From the NCBI GenBank assembly GCA_963573305.1, contig OY754332.1, positions 142,593,977 to 142,657,976 on the forward strand: a stretch of DNA of 64,000 nucleotides, read 5' to 3'. Positions 1 through 11,900 of the stretch are shown here, piece by piece. The DNA comes from Pyrrhosoma nymphula. Taxonomy: Eukaryota; Arthropoda; Insecta; Odonata; Coenagrionidae. The notes beneath the pieces were generated by a model. It saw nothing but the letters and a program-made list of their open reading frames with translations, had not been told where the DNA came from and did no database searches. Position numbers and translations under genes: made by a program. The number at the start of each line of letters is the position of its first letter. The stretch's first letter is position 1.

Positions 1-1075
1 GTAAGACCCATAGTCAAGTCTCGAGCGCACGAGTGACCCGTGTAATAAAAGTAACGTGGTTCGGTCTGCGCCCCATGTTGAGTGGCTTAAAAACTTTAAA
101 ATATTTAAAACCTTTAGGCACCTTTCCTTCAAGACTCGTACCTGCTCCCGCCAGTTTAATCGGTAATAAAATGTCATCCCTAAGAATCTTGTGGAATCAG
201 TAAATGGCAGATTCCGTCCATTGAGAAATCAGTTGGGCGGAGAGTAGTATCCTCGCTTTCCACAGAAATGTATACATATTGTTTTTTCCATATAGAAACG
301 AAATCCATTGTTTTGTGCCAATCTTTCAAGTTTCTTAAGTGTTAGTTGGACCTGTCTCGCGGCACTGGTGATCCTCGATGATCGGCAGCAGATAGCCAGA
401 TCGTCGACGTATAATGACCCTATCACCGGTGTATTTATGCAGTCCATTACGTCATTGATCGCAATAGCGAAGAGTGTAACGCTCAAAACGGAGCCTTGCG
501 GTACTCCTATGTCCTGATTATAAAAAGTAGAATGGTAACTTCCTAATCTTATTTTAAAAACCCGATCGATTTAAAAATTTTTCACGAAGATGGGCAGATT
601 ACCCCTAAATCCCCACTTATGTAGAGCCACTAAAATTTTGTAACGCCACATTCTATCGTAGGCCTTTTCTATGTCAAAGAAAATGGCAAGCACGTGTTGG
701 TGCATGAGAAAAGCCTCCTGAATAAAGCTCTCAGCAAGAGCAAGGTTGCCTATGGTTGACCTTCCTTGTCGGAATCCACATTGAGTATTGGATAGGAGGT
801 TTCGCGTCTCTAAGTTCCATACGAGACGTCGATCGACCATCCTTTCCATTAATTTACATCGACAGCTGGTTAACGATATTGTTCTGTAGCTGTTGGGATC
901 GTGTTTTTCCTTGCCTGGTTCAGGGATTGGTACTAATAAGGATTCCTTCCAGGACTGCGGGAAACTTCCTTCTTCCCAAATCTGGTTAAGAGCTTTAAGA
1001 AGCTTCTGCAAAGCCGAGTCCGGTAGATCCGGAAGAAGGCATTGTGGATACTATCTATACCTGGGATTTTCGCTC
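1..1075 (-). mobile_element. I-clade LINE copy 1 (5'-truncated, 3' end outside window)
   Basis: Minus-strand non-LTR retrotransposon remnant. The left edge (about 1-120) resembles the stretch near 10,275-10,380 of the larger I-clade copy downstream, both encoding the part between reverse transcriptase and RNase H. The right edge stops near 1,075, at the sequence just upstream of the RT domain, and is followed by unrelated AT-rich DNA, so the copy is 5'-truncated. The 3' part (RNase H, 3' UTR) would lie to the left of the window. No target duplication can be checked because one end is missing. Confidence 0.8.
229..1011 (-). pseudogene. Reverse transcriptase fragment of I-clade LINE copy 1
   Basis: Broken ORF2 reverse transcriptase in two minus-strand pieces. 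The piece at 571-1,011 carries the N-terminal RT part (YRTISLTSC, GFRQGRSTIGNLA, IFFDIEKAYDR with a catalytic Asp). The piece at 229-486 has LFAIAIND followed by YVDDLAI, the RT active-site box. Between them, about 490-570, the frame is lost where a GVPQGS-type motif would be expected. The closest relatives are the other I-clade copies in this window (for example FVDDLAIFC near 10,690). The enzyme would have copied element RNA at a nicked chromosomal target; this copy cannot encode it. Confidence 0.8.
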
Positions 1076-1539
1076 TGAAAAGTTTCTGTATAGAAAAAAA
1101 AACAGCTTCAAGTTAAGTTAAATGAAATATGCATTCATTCATAAGCGTGCGTTACCGGAACCACCTAATGCCGATAAATAATTTATTAAATAACCTAGAA
1201 ATTCGTGAAAATGATAGTATGAATGTTTATAATTTTGCACAGGAATTAGCTAAACCATAAACTGGCAAATAAATCAAATACTTAAGTGTTTTCCCCGTGT
1301 CTTGTTGACCATCAGCGTTAAAAATTCACTGTAGCTGGCTGACTGGCAGTGCACATAAGGCTTTGCGTTTCGTACATTGTACCAAGCGTGCACAGAGGTA
1401 AAAAACTGAGGAGTGCGTTTGCGGTGCCGTTTTGCGAGTTAATTATTTAATAAAAATTTACACAGGCTACACAATATTCGTTTAGTACTCGTTCGCAGAA
1501 TAAGTTTATTCCTCACTTTAATTTTTAGGCACTACAAGA
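1076..1539. other. AT-rich spacer without a recognisable gene
   Basis: No convincing coding sequence, RNA gene or repeat boundary is seen. It may include the eroded upstream part of the hAT element whose C-terminus begins near 1,540. Confidence 0.5.
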
Positions 1540-1839
1540 ACCGCTTTAAATAAGATGTTGGAGTGGTTACCCTTTGACAGCAGATCAAAATTGTCCAGTG
1601 AGTTCCAACGTGCCATGAAAATGTTCTCAATAATACATGTAACCAGTGCCAGTCGCGAAAGGCGTTTTTCCAACCTACCAATTGTCAGAAGAAAACTAAG
1701 AACGACAATGTCTCAATACCACCTGAAGTGCCTAATTTTACCAATCATTGAGCAAGATACTGCAATAAATGTTACTTATGTGGATGTTATTAAAGAGTTG
1801 AAAGTTGTTATTCCTGGTGAGAAGAGAACGTTGCTCTAA
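1540..1839 (+). pseudogene. hAT-family transposase, C-terminal dimerisation domain fragment
   Basis: Open frame of about 95 codons whose centre reads TSASRERRFSNLPIVRRKLR and continues MSQYHLKCLIL. This matches the C-terminal dimerisation region of hAT transposases, where the usual form is TSASCERSFS, then K..LRS.M...RL..L. hAT transposases cut and paste DNA elements with 8-bp target duplications, and the C-terminal domain holds the oligomer together. Only this last segment is left, against a usual 500-700 residues. No upstream catalytic DDE part and no terminal inverted repeats are visible. Cysteine in the usual SASCERSFS motif is replaced by arginine here. It could also be the tail of a domesticated hAT-like gene, but isolation and truncation favour a relic. 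Confidence 0.75.
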
Positions 1840-2027
1840 AGCAAGTTGTTAAAGTAAGTTTATGAAGTTTCACTTTATAGTAATTAGGTAAATGTTGATA
1901 CTGTTTTGCTTCATACTTACAAAAATTTCAAGACAATACATTTCTTTGTTAAACATACGTACATAAACAAATTTTTATTTTTATTCGGTACCCTAACGTT
2001 GTTTGTTCAACATTTATTATTAATACT

Positions 2028-2095
2028 AGCGGACCCGACAGACGTTATCCTGCCGGAAAGTTGGCTTTCCTGCTATTAGCGGGTTCAGCGAACGT
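2028..2095. repeat. Short degenerate direct repeat (CTAGCGGACCCGACAGACGTT type)
   Basis: Two related units follow each other: AGCGGACCCGACAGACGTTA near 2,030-2,049 and AGCGGGTTCAGCGAACGTTA near 2,078-2,098. The GACCCG-CA-ACGTT pattern resembles a short motif that I recall in dispersed repeats of many arthropod genomes. That association is from memory and the repeat family is not identified. Confidence 0.3.
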
Positions 2096-2291
2096 TATTT
2101 CGATATTCGAATTTTCGCTAAACTATATATTTACGTTGTGAGTAAAGAACTTTTGATGAAAGTGTTTTACTAAAATGTGAAAATATTTGTAAAGGGAGTA
2201 ATGTGAAAATATTTTAAATGGCATAAACGATGATGGAAACACACTATCAAATGATATACAAGATAAAACTAATTAAATAATATAAAAAATA

Positions 2292-2362
2292 TCTCCACAG
2301 CAGGGAATCGAACATCAGACCTTGCGTTCTTGATACCTCCACATTACCTCTAGTCCACCGTT
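2292..2362 (-). repeat. tRNA-like (SINE head-like) segment
   Basis: On the minus strand, GTTCGATTCC (complement of about 2,303-2,312) matches a polymerase III B box. About 40 bases upstream is TGGACTAGAGG, which resembles an A box. Spacing is right for a tRNA-derived sequence, but a full cloverleaf is not evident by eye. It may be a decayed tRNA-derived SINE or chance similarity. Confidence 0.3.
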
Positions 2363-2709
2363 CTCTTGAATTCGATAGGCACGACAGGGGTATTTGTAGT
2401 TTTTCATTATGTCTGACTTAAATTGATTGGTCGGTACTCTTCCTGCGATGGTAATAATTAACCCTTAATCGGTAGAACTGAAATGCACATCTGTGAGCAG
2501 TAAAGGGTAGTATTGCAAGTCAGCCAATTGCATTCCAAGTCCGCGCGCAACATGATTAGGCGAGGTTGGAGGTGGCGAGACGAGGCGAGGCAGATGGGCC
2601 ATGGCGGGCATAGATGGTCTGATATAATAGTTTAAAACAAAATTTTTATTCCTAAATGTTCACGAAATGGATTTAAATATTTCAATCAAGAAACTATTAA
2701 CAACATTGT
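2363..2709. other. Spacer without recognisable gene
   Basis: Nothing convincing is seen apart from a G-rich stretch with repeated GGCGAG-type words near 2,560-2,600. Confidence 0.4.
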
Positions 2710-3114
2710 TTGAAAGTATTACTTAATAAAGTTTCGGGTCGCACCTCAGCTGTAGGTTTTACTCCACTCCACCTTAATATTCAGGGTATTCGTAATAAAT
2801 TCATTGAACTTGAAGCCCTGACTAACGCATATAGACCCGATGTGATCTGTATTAATGAGCATTGGCTAAAATCCACTGAGTTATATGTTTCGTGCCTCCC
2901 TGGGTATCATACAGCAGACGCCTTCTGTCGCACATCTTGCAAAAATGGTGGAGTTCTGATCTATGCCCATAACTCTACTAACACCTGTTCTGTGAATGTT
3001 TCCTATCAAGAATTGATTGAGGAACGTACTTTTGAATGTAGTATGTGCCGCTTATCCTTAGCTGACCCACACAGCACACACAAAAGCGTATACGTATACA
3101 CATTATCTACATAA
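2710..3114 (+). pseudogene. LINE apurinic-like endonuclease fragment
   Basis: The open frame contains HLNIQGIRNKFIELEAL, then DVICINEHWLK and GGVLIYAHNS. These are the N-terminal motifs of the APE-type endonuclease at the start of ORF2 in Jockey/CR1-group LINEs: the N..G or N..S start, the catalytic Glu in the NEHWL-type box, and the GGV strand. The later GDFN and SDH boxes are missing and the frame ends in LSLADPHSTHKS, which is not recognisable LINE sequence. Only the first third of the endonuclease survives. No reverse transcriptase follows, so this is an internal scrap. Confidence 0.7.
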
Positions 3115-3789
3115 GGTCTACTGTTTATTTATCTGAAATAGGGGACGGTTTACGTGGTGTATATATTTACAAAGCGTCTACGGTATATCCAACCCTTCCG
3201 TATATATGAACCTCATCATAGTTAAGTAGTCTGTATCCTGAGGGTAGACGATGCGCGCGTAACGTGCGTGTTTTGTTGTTTTGCTGATATCCGGTGGGTT
3301 GTAACATCCGAACACATGCCGGGCGCCAAAAATTCGCTGTGGTACCACGTTTGCTTGCGCTTGATCACGACCTGTGTATTGCAATCTTTGATCACGATCA
3401 CTCACCATCTTCAGAACGTGCTAAACCATCGAGACTTCTTGCGTCTAAAGTTTCCTGAAGTAATGTCTTCATCAAACAGTTTGGAAGAACACGGGTGAGT
3501 AAAATTCTACTTTGGTAATTCTTTAGCACAAAACTTTTTCTCTGTTAAGCTGCTGCAACTTAAACTTAATTCTTGCCCAGGAATTATCTTCAATTATAAG
3601 GGTTTTATTGTTTAATTGTTGTTTTATGGTCCAAGTCCATGCGGAAGTTACATCACGAGCTTGCCAATTGGATGCATAAGACTATTTACAGGGGTTCTGG
3701 TTATCGAAAAGAGCTTGTTTGTGTAGCCAGTAACTGTAGACTCTAGTGAAACCACAATTAGTGTTATTAGTAGAATCAACCTAGTAAAA
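3115..3789. other. Region upstream of the EnSpm-like transposase, no gene seen
   Basis: No supported coding sequence. The stretch may include the 5' part of the DNA transposon whose transposase starts at 3,790, but no terminal inverted repeat was identified. Confidence 0.4.
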
Positions 3790-5608
3790 ATGCCGTTCGG
3801 TAGGTGTAAGCCAATCAAGTGCATGACAGACAGGCATCGACGTAGAATAAGGGCAAACGCTAGGAATACTGTACCTTCTAACTCAAATGGTAATGTCGGA
3901 GATAGCGCAGATGAAATTTATGAGTCGATCGAATCCCAAAATTCGGATATTGTCGTCACGAATTCCATAGAAGTAGACCTTAATTACACAGATTTTGAAC
4001 TTCAGAATGTAACAGAGGACAGTGTGGAAGAATTTTCTCCCGATTCTGAAAGTGATGAGCTGGCGGGCTCTGAGGGGGAAGATGATATTTCTTTTAATTT
4101 AGAAGCATTTCGTTTGTCAATTATGGATTGGGCCCAAGCAGTAACTATTAGTAAAGTCAGTGCCTTGCTTAAAATCTTGAAAACGCACCCTAATTTCAAA
4201 GCGTTGCCATCTGATGCACGATCCTTATTAAAAACGCCAATAAAAACAGCAGTTAGTGTCGTAGATGGAGGTGTATACTGTCACACCGGCATATTAAAAA
4301 ATTTATTGCAGTAGTTGAATACATATCCACATTTATCTTCAGCTACTAAAATTCAGTTGCAGGGTAATGATGATGGGGTCCCTATATCTCGAAGTACCGG
4401 TAGCCAAATTTGGCCAATTTTAATGAGTCTTGCTGACCGTGATGAAATTCCACCATTTGCTGTCGGTGTTTTTCACTGAAGCTCGAAACCAAAGAATATA
4501 TCACAATTCTTGCATGATTATGTGACAGAAATATCATTTTTGATCGAAAATGGTTTGGACATAAGGGTGAAAAATATGAAGTTGAGGTCATCGCGTATAT
4601 ATGTGATGCGCCGGCTCGAGCTTATTTAGCACATATTAAATCCCATACCGGATACTCTTCCTGTGGCAAATGCACAGTGTATGGAAAGAATATAGACAAC
4701 AGAGTAGTTTTTGATGAAATCGAACAGATGTAAGCTTTAAAGACAAGAGTGATGGAGAACATCATGTGGGAATTTTACCTCTTGAAATGGTACCAGGTTC
4801 AAAAATGGTTACCAAATTTCCCATGGAATACATGCATTTAGTATGCCTGGGGGTGACGCGTAAGATTTTATTTGCCTATCTTAAATGTGAGTTTTCCGCA
4901 AGGCTGCCGCATCAGCTGATTGGAGTTTTAAATAGCAACTTAATGAACATTAAAGAATCCATTCGTGTTGAATTTGCTCGGAAGCCCCGTTCTGTTAATG
5001 AATTGCTTCGGTGGAAAGCAACTGAGTACAGGCTTCTCCTTTTGTTTACAGGGCCTTATGTTTTTAAGAGTGTTCTGTCACCCTCATTTTATAAGCATTT
5101 TTTGTCATTCCACTGCGCAATTTGCATCCTTGTTAGCCAGAATTATCTTTCAAACAATTTGGACTATGCACAAGAATTGCTGGTCTATTTTGTTAAAAAC
5201 TTTGCCATATTGTATGGAACTAAAAACTTATCGTACAATGGGCATGGATTGTTGCACTTGGCAGATGACTGCAGAACCTTTGGGCCACTAGATTCTTTTA
5301 GTGCATTTAAATTTGAAAATGGTCTGCACGGCATTAAGAAATTAATTAGGAAACATGAACTTTCTCTCCAGCAAATTGTTAGGCGGTTGCATGAAAAATC
5401 TTTACCCACAACTTCCGGGATTAAAAAATTAGGAATCACATACAAAGGTGTTGTTAAAAGCAAATGCATCTTGCCTTTTGAATTGCATGCTCCATTCTTT
5501 AATTCTATGGAGTTCATTTTGTTCAAAATCACTTTTCATTCACCTGATAACTACGTAGATGCTACAAAATGGAGATATTGCCATAGTCAGAATTATTGCC
5601 ACAAGAGG
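3790..5608 (+). pseudogene. EnSpm/CACTA-like transposase relic
   Basis: A broken transposase in three stretches. 3,790-4,314 holds an acidic N-terminus followed by LLKILKTHPNFKALPSDAR. 4,315-4,765 is readable with one or two frame changes and shows GNDDGVPISRSTGSQIWPIL and a cysteine pair in SSCGKCTVYG. 4,766-about 5,608 contains FPMEYMHLVCLGVTRKIL, RKPRSVNELLRWKATEYR and HGLLHLADDCRTFGPLDSF. The last motif resembles the DUF4218-type segment of CACTA/EnSpm transposases. Breaks include a TAG at 4,312-4,314 and a TGA near 4,477. The 3' end runs directly into the 3' terminus of I-alpha, so the last codons of the long open frame are chimeric. Family assignment is from recalled motif patterns; superfamily-level confidence is moderate. 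Confidence 0.6.
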
Positions 5609-5610
5609 AG

Positions 5611-5676
5611 GGTAGGTAGATTTGGATTTATAGGGTGCGTCGACAGCTATGGTCATTTTGCACCACGCACAATCTA
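5611..5676 (-). repeat. 3' terminal hairpin and CTAC-type tail of I-clade LINE (I-alpha)
   Basis: On the minus strand the element ends with a GTGCGT/ACGCAC stem around the core CAAAATGACCATAGCTGTCG, followed by CCTATAAATCCAAAT and a tail of CTAC repeats. The same terminus is found at 12,499-12,560, 12,951-13,025 and 19,687-19,750. I read it as the RT recognition end of this LINE family. It was inserted into the EnSpm-like transposase just after 5,610. Confidence 0.7.
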
Positions 5677-8600
5677 TTTATTTATTTTTTTATTTATTTA
5701 ATGCAGTCCAAAAACAGCACAAGGCCAATTACAGAGGACTAATAATGAAAAAGAAAACAATTAACAAACAGTAAACAAAATGTAGACAACAATGAACAAA
5801 ACAATATTCAACAGTATTATCAGATAACAAACAAAATGGTAGTATTCATAGGGTTGAGAGAGGAGTAGAGGGAAAATTACGATGGAGATGGTGCGAGATA
5901 GATAAGGGATGAAAAAGAGGATCAAAATCGGGATTAAATTTTGAAAGGGAGTTAATGTAAGAAGGGAGTCTGAATAGAAAAGAACGTTTAGAGACAGAAA
6001 GGCGTGGGGTGAAACAGTGAAAAGGGTCACTCAACCTCGTCGTGCGCGAAGGAACACGAAGCGGGAAAAGGGAAAGAAGGTCAGATGATCTGTATTTGCC
6101 ATTAATAATTTTTATGAAGAGTCTCCTGTCATTGAGGAGACGGCGATCAGCTAGAGTCGCAATACCAAGAGAGGATCTAATCATATTGAGGGAAAAGTTG
6201 AGGAAAGGCTTGTGGCGGTAGCGGACACCAGACAGGAAAAAATTTAACGGGCGTTCAAGGAGCTTTAGTGAAGAAGGTGGGGCCGTAGCCCAGATTTGGC
6301 TGCAGTATTCTAGGACCGGAGAGACACAGGAAAAGAAAAAGGTGCGTAGAGCACTTAAATCGGAAACTTCTCGGAAGCGATACATTATGCCTACCAACGA
6401 CATAGCACGTGCGGAAATGGATTTTATGTGTTCACGGAAGAGCAGCTTCGAGTCAAAAATAACCCCTAAATCTCTCTGAGAGGTGACTGAAGGAATATTA
6501 TGCCCAGATAGTCGGTAATTATGACTCAGGATAGATTTCCGTAAAGAGAAAGGTAGGATAGTAGACTTGGTTGGATTAATTTTTAGACACCATGTCTTAG
6601 ACCTTAGGTCTATTGTATCAAGAGCATTTTGCAGAGCAAAGCAGTCACTTGGGTAATTAATTTGTTAAAAGATTTTACAGTCATCTGCATACAACAAGAT
6701 TTTACAAGTAGTGGAGGAGATAGTATCAACTAGATCATCAATGTATAAAGCAAAGAGTAAAGGCCCCAGGACACTCCCTTGCGGAACTCCGGATGAAACA
6801 GGAGCCATCATAGAATGTGATCCATCAATTAAGATGCGTTGGTGTCTGTTGGCTAGGAACGATGCCAAAATGGAAAGAAAAGTGCCATGAACATTGTAGC
6901 GGTTTTCAAGTTTGTAGAGTAGTAGCTGATGGTTAATTTTGTCAAACGCTATGGCAAAATCAATGTAGCAAACATCCAGTTGTGCTGAATTCTCAAATGC
7001 CTCAATATAATGTTTGTGCAAAATGGACAGATTGGTTAGTGTAGATGATCCGGGAAGGAAACCATGCTGTTCGTCAGATATGAAAGGAAGAGAGAAAGAT
7101 AACAGACGTTGGTGAATGATGCGCTCACAAATAGTTGATAGAATTGGTAAAATTGAAATAGGACGGTAAGATTCGACTGAAGATTTCTTTCCGGATTTGA
7201 AAAGAGGGAAAATATTGCCAATTTTCCACACAGCAGGAAAGTATGCCGTTGAAAAACATCTGTTAAGAATGATGGACAGAGGAACAGCCAAGGAAGGAGC
7301 TGCATTTTTTAGAAACATTGCGGCCAACTGATCGGAACCAGTTGCACGGTTAGTTTTAAGGGATTTCAACAATTTAAGGCATTCATCGGGAGTAGTGGTA
7401 AGTGAGGAGAGAGAGTGGGAACTAACACATTTAATATCAAGACCAGAGGTATCCAAAAGATGGTTAGAGGTGTAGGTGGATGAAAAAATTGGAGAAAAGG
7501 TCTGCACGCCGTGGACCAACAGCAGTTTCATCACCAAAAGACATTTCCATAGGCGTGGAGGCAGAATTACGCCTGGTGTTGATCATAGACCAGAAGCGCT
7601 TTGGGTTGGAAACACATTCGGAGGAAATTGAGGATATATAGTTGCTAAAGTCTAACTTAATTAGATAATTAGCATGACGCCGAAGATTCTTGAAAGTTAT
7701 TAATGTGTTGGGGTTCGGAAAACTTTTGTACAGGCGCTATGCACTTAGTTTATTTTTTAAAACAAAAATTGTCTCACTCTTCAACCAAACTTTCAAACTT
7801 CAAACAAACTTCAAACAAACAACAAGGGGGTACTTTCTCGAGCGGGGCTTACGATGCGGAATGCAGTCCTTCACGATACCGACCAACCAGTCATAAAACA
7901 TGCCAAGGGCGTCATCCACAGAGCCTTCTTCCAAGAGACACCATGGGAGGCAGTTGAGGGTGTCATTAACATGAACCCAATCCGTTCTTTTCCAGATGGG
8001 GGTGGGAGGGCGCAGAGAAGGGGGAGGGAGTAGACCTAGGAGTCGAGGGTGGCCACCCGCTGGGCTCGAGCGAAATTTCCAGGGATCCATGGTCCGAGCG
8101 GAAATAGTCACCAGCAGGGCAAACTTTCACCTCGAGCGAGGATAAGACAAGATCCAGGACTGCCAACCCCCTCGTAGGAAACCTATTCCATTGCTTGAGG
8201 CCCAGACCATTAATGAAATGATCAACAAAAAACACCTCAAGGACAGATAAACACTGACCATTCACTGAGTTGGACCAATCAATGCCTAAATTGAAGTCAC
8301 CAAGGAGAATAACTTCACCCGAACTACGGGCTAGCGACACAGAGTTAAAACACTTTTCCAAAGTTGTTATGTCACCTGAAGGTGGCCGATAAATGTACCA
8401 ATTAATAGCTTTCTCCCTACTGAAGACATTGAATTAAAGGGAAGAGTTAATTCGACCCAAAGTATCTCAGGGCCTAACTACAAATCAGGGCGACGTAGCG
8501 CCAAAATACTATTATCAACTGCTAAGAGGACACCACCACCTCGCCTACCGAGTCGATCACATCTGAAAATCTGATGAGAAGTGGATAGAGATAGTTCACC

Positions 8601-8883
8601 ATCCGAAACATTGTCGCTCAGCCACGTCTCCGTGAGGGATATCACTTGGTGAATTCGCAATTCATGTAGAAAGGAGTCCATAGCCCCAAGCTTGTTTATC
8701 AAACTACGAACGTTTTGATAGTAAACACTCAACCTCATTGCACACATTTCGGGCCGGAAAAATCAATTAATTACATTAAACAACATTAAGCTACGGTCTA
8801 AACACACCAATAATTATTGAAACACTCAACCAAACGATATGTAGATGTAGATATAAAGGAAGGGACTTGAAAGAAAAATGGGA
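5677..8883 (-). mobile_element. J-1: Jockey/CR1-group LINE inserted in I-alpha 3' UTR
   Basis: Minus-strand non-LTR element of about 3.2 kb whose 3' end carries an AAAT-rich tail (5,677-5,701). Its ORF2 starts near 8,747 and there is only about 130 bp of further 5' sequence, including an ATGTAGATGTAGAT-type stretch at 8,840-8,853. ORF1 is absent, so the copy is 5'-truncated or belongs to a lineage known here only from ORF2. Its position between the two parts of the I-alpha 3' UTR shows that it is younger than I-alpha. Confidence 0.75.
5846..8747 (-). pseudogene. J-1 ORF2: endonuclease and reverse transcriptase, broken
   Basis: Reading from 8,747 leftward, the endonuclease begins YYQNVRSLINKLG, has SLTETWLSD, RLGRRGGGVLLAV, then LLGDFNLGIDW and a RSDHGSLEI box (7,966-8,361). 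After frame changes near 7,700-7,850 the RT follows at 6,665-7,537: RATGSDQLAA, YRPISILPIL, FLPGSSTLTNL, IDFAIAFDK, SSGVPQGSVLGPLLF and LLYADDCKIF. The C-terminal region is at 5,846-6,403 (SPVLEYCSQIWATAPPSS, NFSLNMIRSS). No RNase H is seen, as expected outside the I clade. The D of YADD and the endonuclease residues are present, but frameshifts near 6,404-6,665 and 7,700-7,850 and a stop after YADDCKIF inactivate it. Confidence 0.8.
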
Positions 8884-8988
8884 GTTAATATAAAAAATAT
8901 GAATGAATATAAATCTAGACAAAAGGTAGCATTAAAAGCCCAATTATATAAAAAATATAAATATAAAAATAATAAATATAAAAATATA
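8884..8988 (-). other. 3' UTR of I-alpha (proximal part)
   Basis: AT-rich sequence between the ORF2 stop (8,989-8,991) and the J-1 insertion. It contains ATATGAATGAATATAAATCT at about 8,899, the same motif as in the 130-bp insertion inside I-beta at 13,040, which ties both to one LINE family. Confidence 0.65.
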
Positions 8989-11900
8989 TTAGATTTGGTT
9001 TATTAAATTAGTTTCCTTTGAAAAGGAAATTATATGGTTTAGTCGATCGGCATCGTTGCCTAGAACTTGTTCTAGGTCGCCACTGATGCCTAGCCTGTTT
9101 CGTGTGTCCCGATATTTGTCACACTCCATCAGGATATGTCGCACACTGAGAGAACGGTCACAGTCATCACATCGAGGAGGAATTTTCTCTTCTGTAAAGA
9201 GGAACGAGTGGGTCAGGGCGCAATGCCCGATTCTTAAACGTGTGATGATGACTTCCTCTCTGCGATTACCCCTGATGGAAGTGGGCTACCCTGTCGTTAC
9301 CGGTTTAATTGTCCGTAACTTATTGTTTGGGACATCACTCCACAGTTCACTCCACTGATCTAGGACTACTTTACGTAAAGTAGATTGCAGGTCCTGGTAG
9401 GGTACCAGCGTCGTCGTCGGCTCAGGGATATTTAGAGCTTCTTTTGCAGCTGCATCCGCCTTCTCATTCCCGCCTATTCCCACATGTCCAGGGACCCAGA
9501 GGAACGTTATAGCAATTCCTCTTCTATTAAGGCATAGGAGGCTATAGTGTATGCTCTGGACAATGGGGTGATCGGATGAAAAGCCAGAAATGGACTGAAG
9601 AGCACTCATCGAGTCCGTGCAAATGACAATCGCTTTAGCACTCTTCCTGATCTCATCGAGAGCCATCTTAATGGCTAGCAGCTCGGCTGTGTATATGCTA
9701 CACAGCGGGCTGAGTCTGGCCTCGATGGCCCCGTGGTGAGAGGAGGTAACCGCGCATGAACAAGCTGCATCCGACTTAGAACCATCAGTGAATATGGGAA
9801 TGAAGTCGGAGTAACGAAAAAGAAATTCGTTAAAAAGACGCTGGTATTCTAGATCAGTGGTGTAAGCTTTCGGGCGTCTACTGAGACCCATGTGGATTTC
9901 AGGGGACGGAATTATCCAAAGTGGGTAACTTGAGTACCCAATCGGATATAAATCTGGGAGCCTTAACCCGGTTGCTTGAATAAATAAATTTAAGCGAACA
10001 CCAAGCGGTTTGGTGGCCCTAGTCCGTCTGCTAAAATATTCTAAAAATCGGGGGTTAAAAATTACATTAAAACACGGATGGTTCTTTGTCGCTAAAATCT
10101 TGGCCGCATAGGAGCACATTAAAATGTTTCTACGGTGCGACAACGGCGGTTCACCAGCATCAGCATAGATGCTGAGGACATGACTGGTCCGAAAAGCACC
10201 AGGGGATATCCGAAGCCCTGCGTTGTGCACTGATGTCAGAGGTCTCAAATAGGAATCGCGGCTGGAGTTGTAAACGAACGACCCATAGTCCAGCTTGGAA
10301 CGCACGAGTGCGCGGTATAATAAAAGCAATGACCTGCGGTCGGCACCCCAAGATGAGTGATTTAGAAACTTTAAAATGTTTAGTGTCCGTAGACTTTTGT
10401 CCCTTAAACCCCGTATGTGATCACGGTAGTTGAGTCGATAGTCCAAGGTCATACCGAGGAACCGAAATGATTCTACATAGGGTAGATTTCTACCACCAAG
10501 TAAAAGTGCTGGTGGAATGTAGGCTCCCCTCACACGATAAAAATGGACGCACTTGCACTTTTCCGTAGAAAACTTGAATCCATTTCTCTGGGACCAATTC
10601 TCCAGTCTGTTCAGAGCCAGCTGGGTTACTCTGGCCGCGCTTATAAGTTTGGACGACCTGCAAAATATTGCTAGGTCGTCCACAAATAGTGATCCCAAGA
10701 GAGGAGGTTTGATACACTTTGCTATATCATTGATAGCAATGGCAAAAAGTGTCGCACTTAGAACGGACCCTTGGGGCACACCGTTCTCTAGGGAATAGAG
10801 TTCAGATAGGTGCTTACCTATCTTAACTTTAAAAAAAACGATCACTTAAAAAGTTATTTTAAAAACAGGTAAATTTCCCCTCATGCCCCACTCGTGCAGC
10901 GTCGTTAGGATCTTCCACCGCCAAACCCTGTCGTATACCTTCTCCATGTCGAAGAAGACACCCACGACGTGCTGGCGGAGAAGAAAAGCCTCCTGGATAT
11001 AATTGTCGACCCTGACTAGGTGGTCAACGGTCGAGCGGCCACGTCTAAAACCGCATTGGATAGTGGAGAGAAGATTTCGACGCTCCAACCACCAAACGAG
11101 GCGCCGATTCACCATTCTCTCCATTACCTTACACAGGCAACTGGTAAGAGAAATAGGCCTGTAATTGTTCGGGTCAGCTCTATATTTACCCTGTTTGAGT
11201 ATGGGTACAACTATGGACTCCCACCAGGAGGTAGGGAAGCTACCCTCAGCCCAAAGTTGGTTGAGGGAGCGTAGGACCTCCAACAGTGCCCTCTCCGGAA
11301 TATTCCGGAGAAACGCATTGTGGATTTCGTCATTTCCTGTGGCTGTCTCTCGGGAGTCTTCAAAGGCAGATCGTAGTTCCCAAATGGAGAAAGGGATATT
11401 ATACTCTGCCACTATACGCATCTCAGTAAAGATGAGTGGGGAGGATTCTGTGCGTCTCTTGATGGAGAGGAAGGCTTCCTCATACGTGGCGTCGCTGCAT
11501 GTTTTGGCGAGTAACTCACCGAAGACCTCACCAATAGCAGACGGAGATGTCAATACATTGCCACCGACGTTGAGGAAAGGGACGCTAAGCTGATAATGAT
11601 TTCCCGAAATACGTTTTACTTTGTTCCAGATCTGTGCCAGTGGTGTTCTGTAATTAATGCTGGATACATATTCCATCCAGGAGGCTTTTTTCGCTTCCTT
11701 CACGATCCTTCGAGCTTTGGCTCGGAGGTGCCTAAAGGAAGCAAGGTTCGTCTCCGTGGGAAATTTATTAAAATCCTTAGAGCCTTCTTGCGCTGACGAA
11801 TGGCTCTTGCGCATTCCTCGTTCCACCACGGAACTGCAGGCCTAAGAATGTTTCGCATTGACTTTGGAACGCTGCTGTTGGCTGCATCAATGATGCTGCA

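Noticed and set aside
7690..7850. Separate insertion in J-1 with repeated CTTCAAACAAA
   Set aside because: The flanking J-1 protein can be followed through this stretch with frameshifts, so it is probably decayed J-1 coding sequence with a small slippage repeat.
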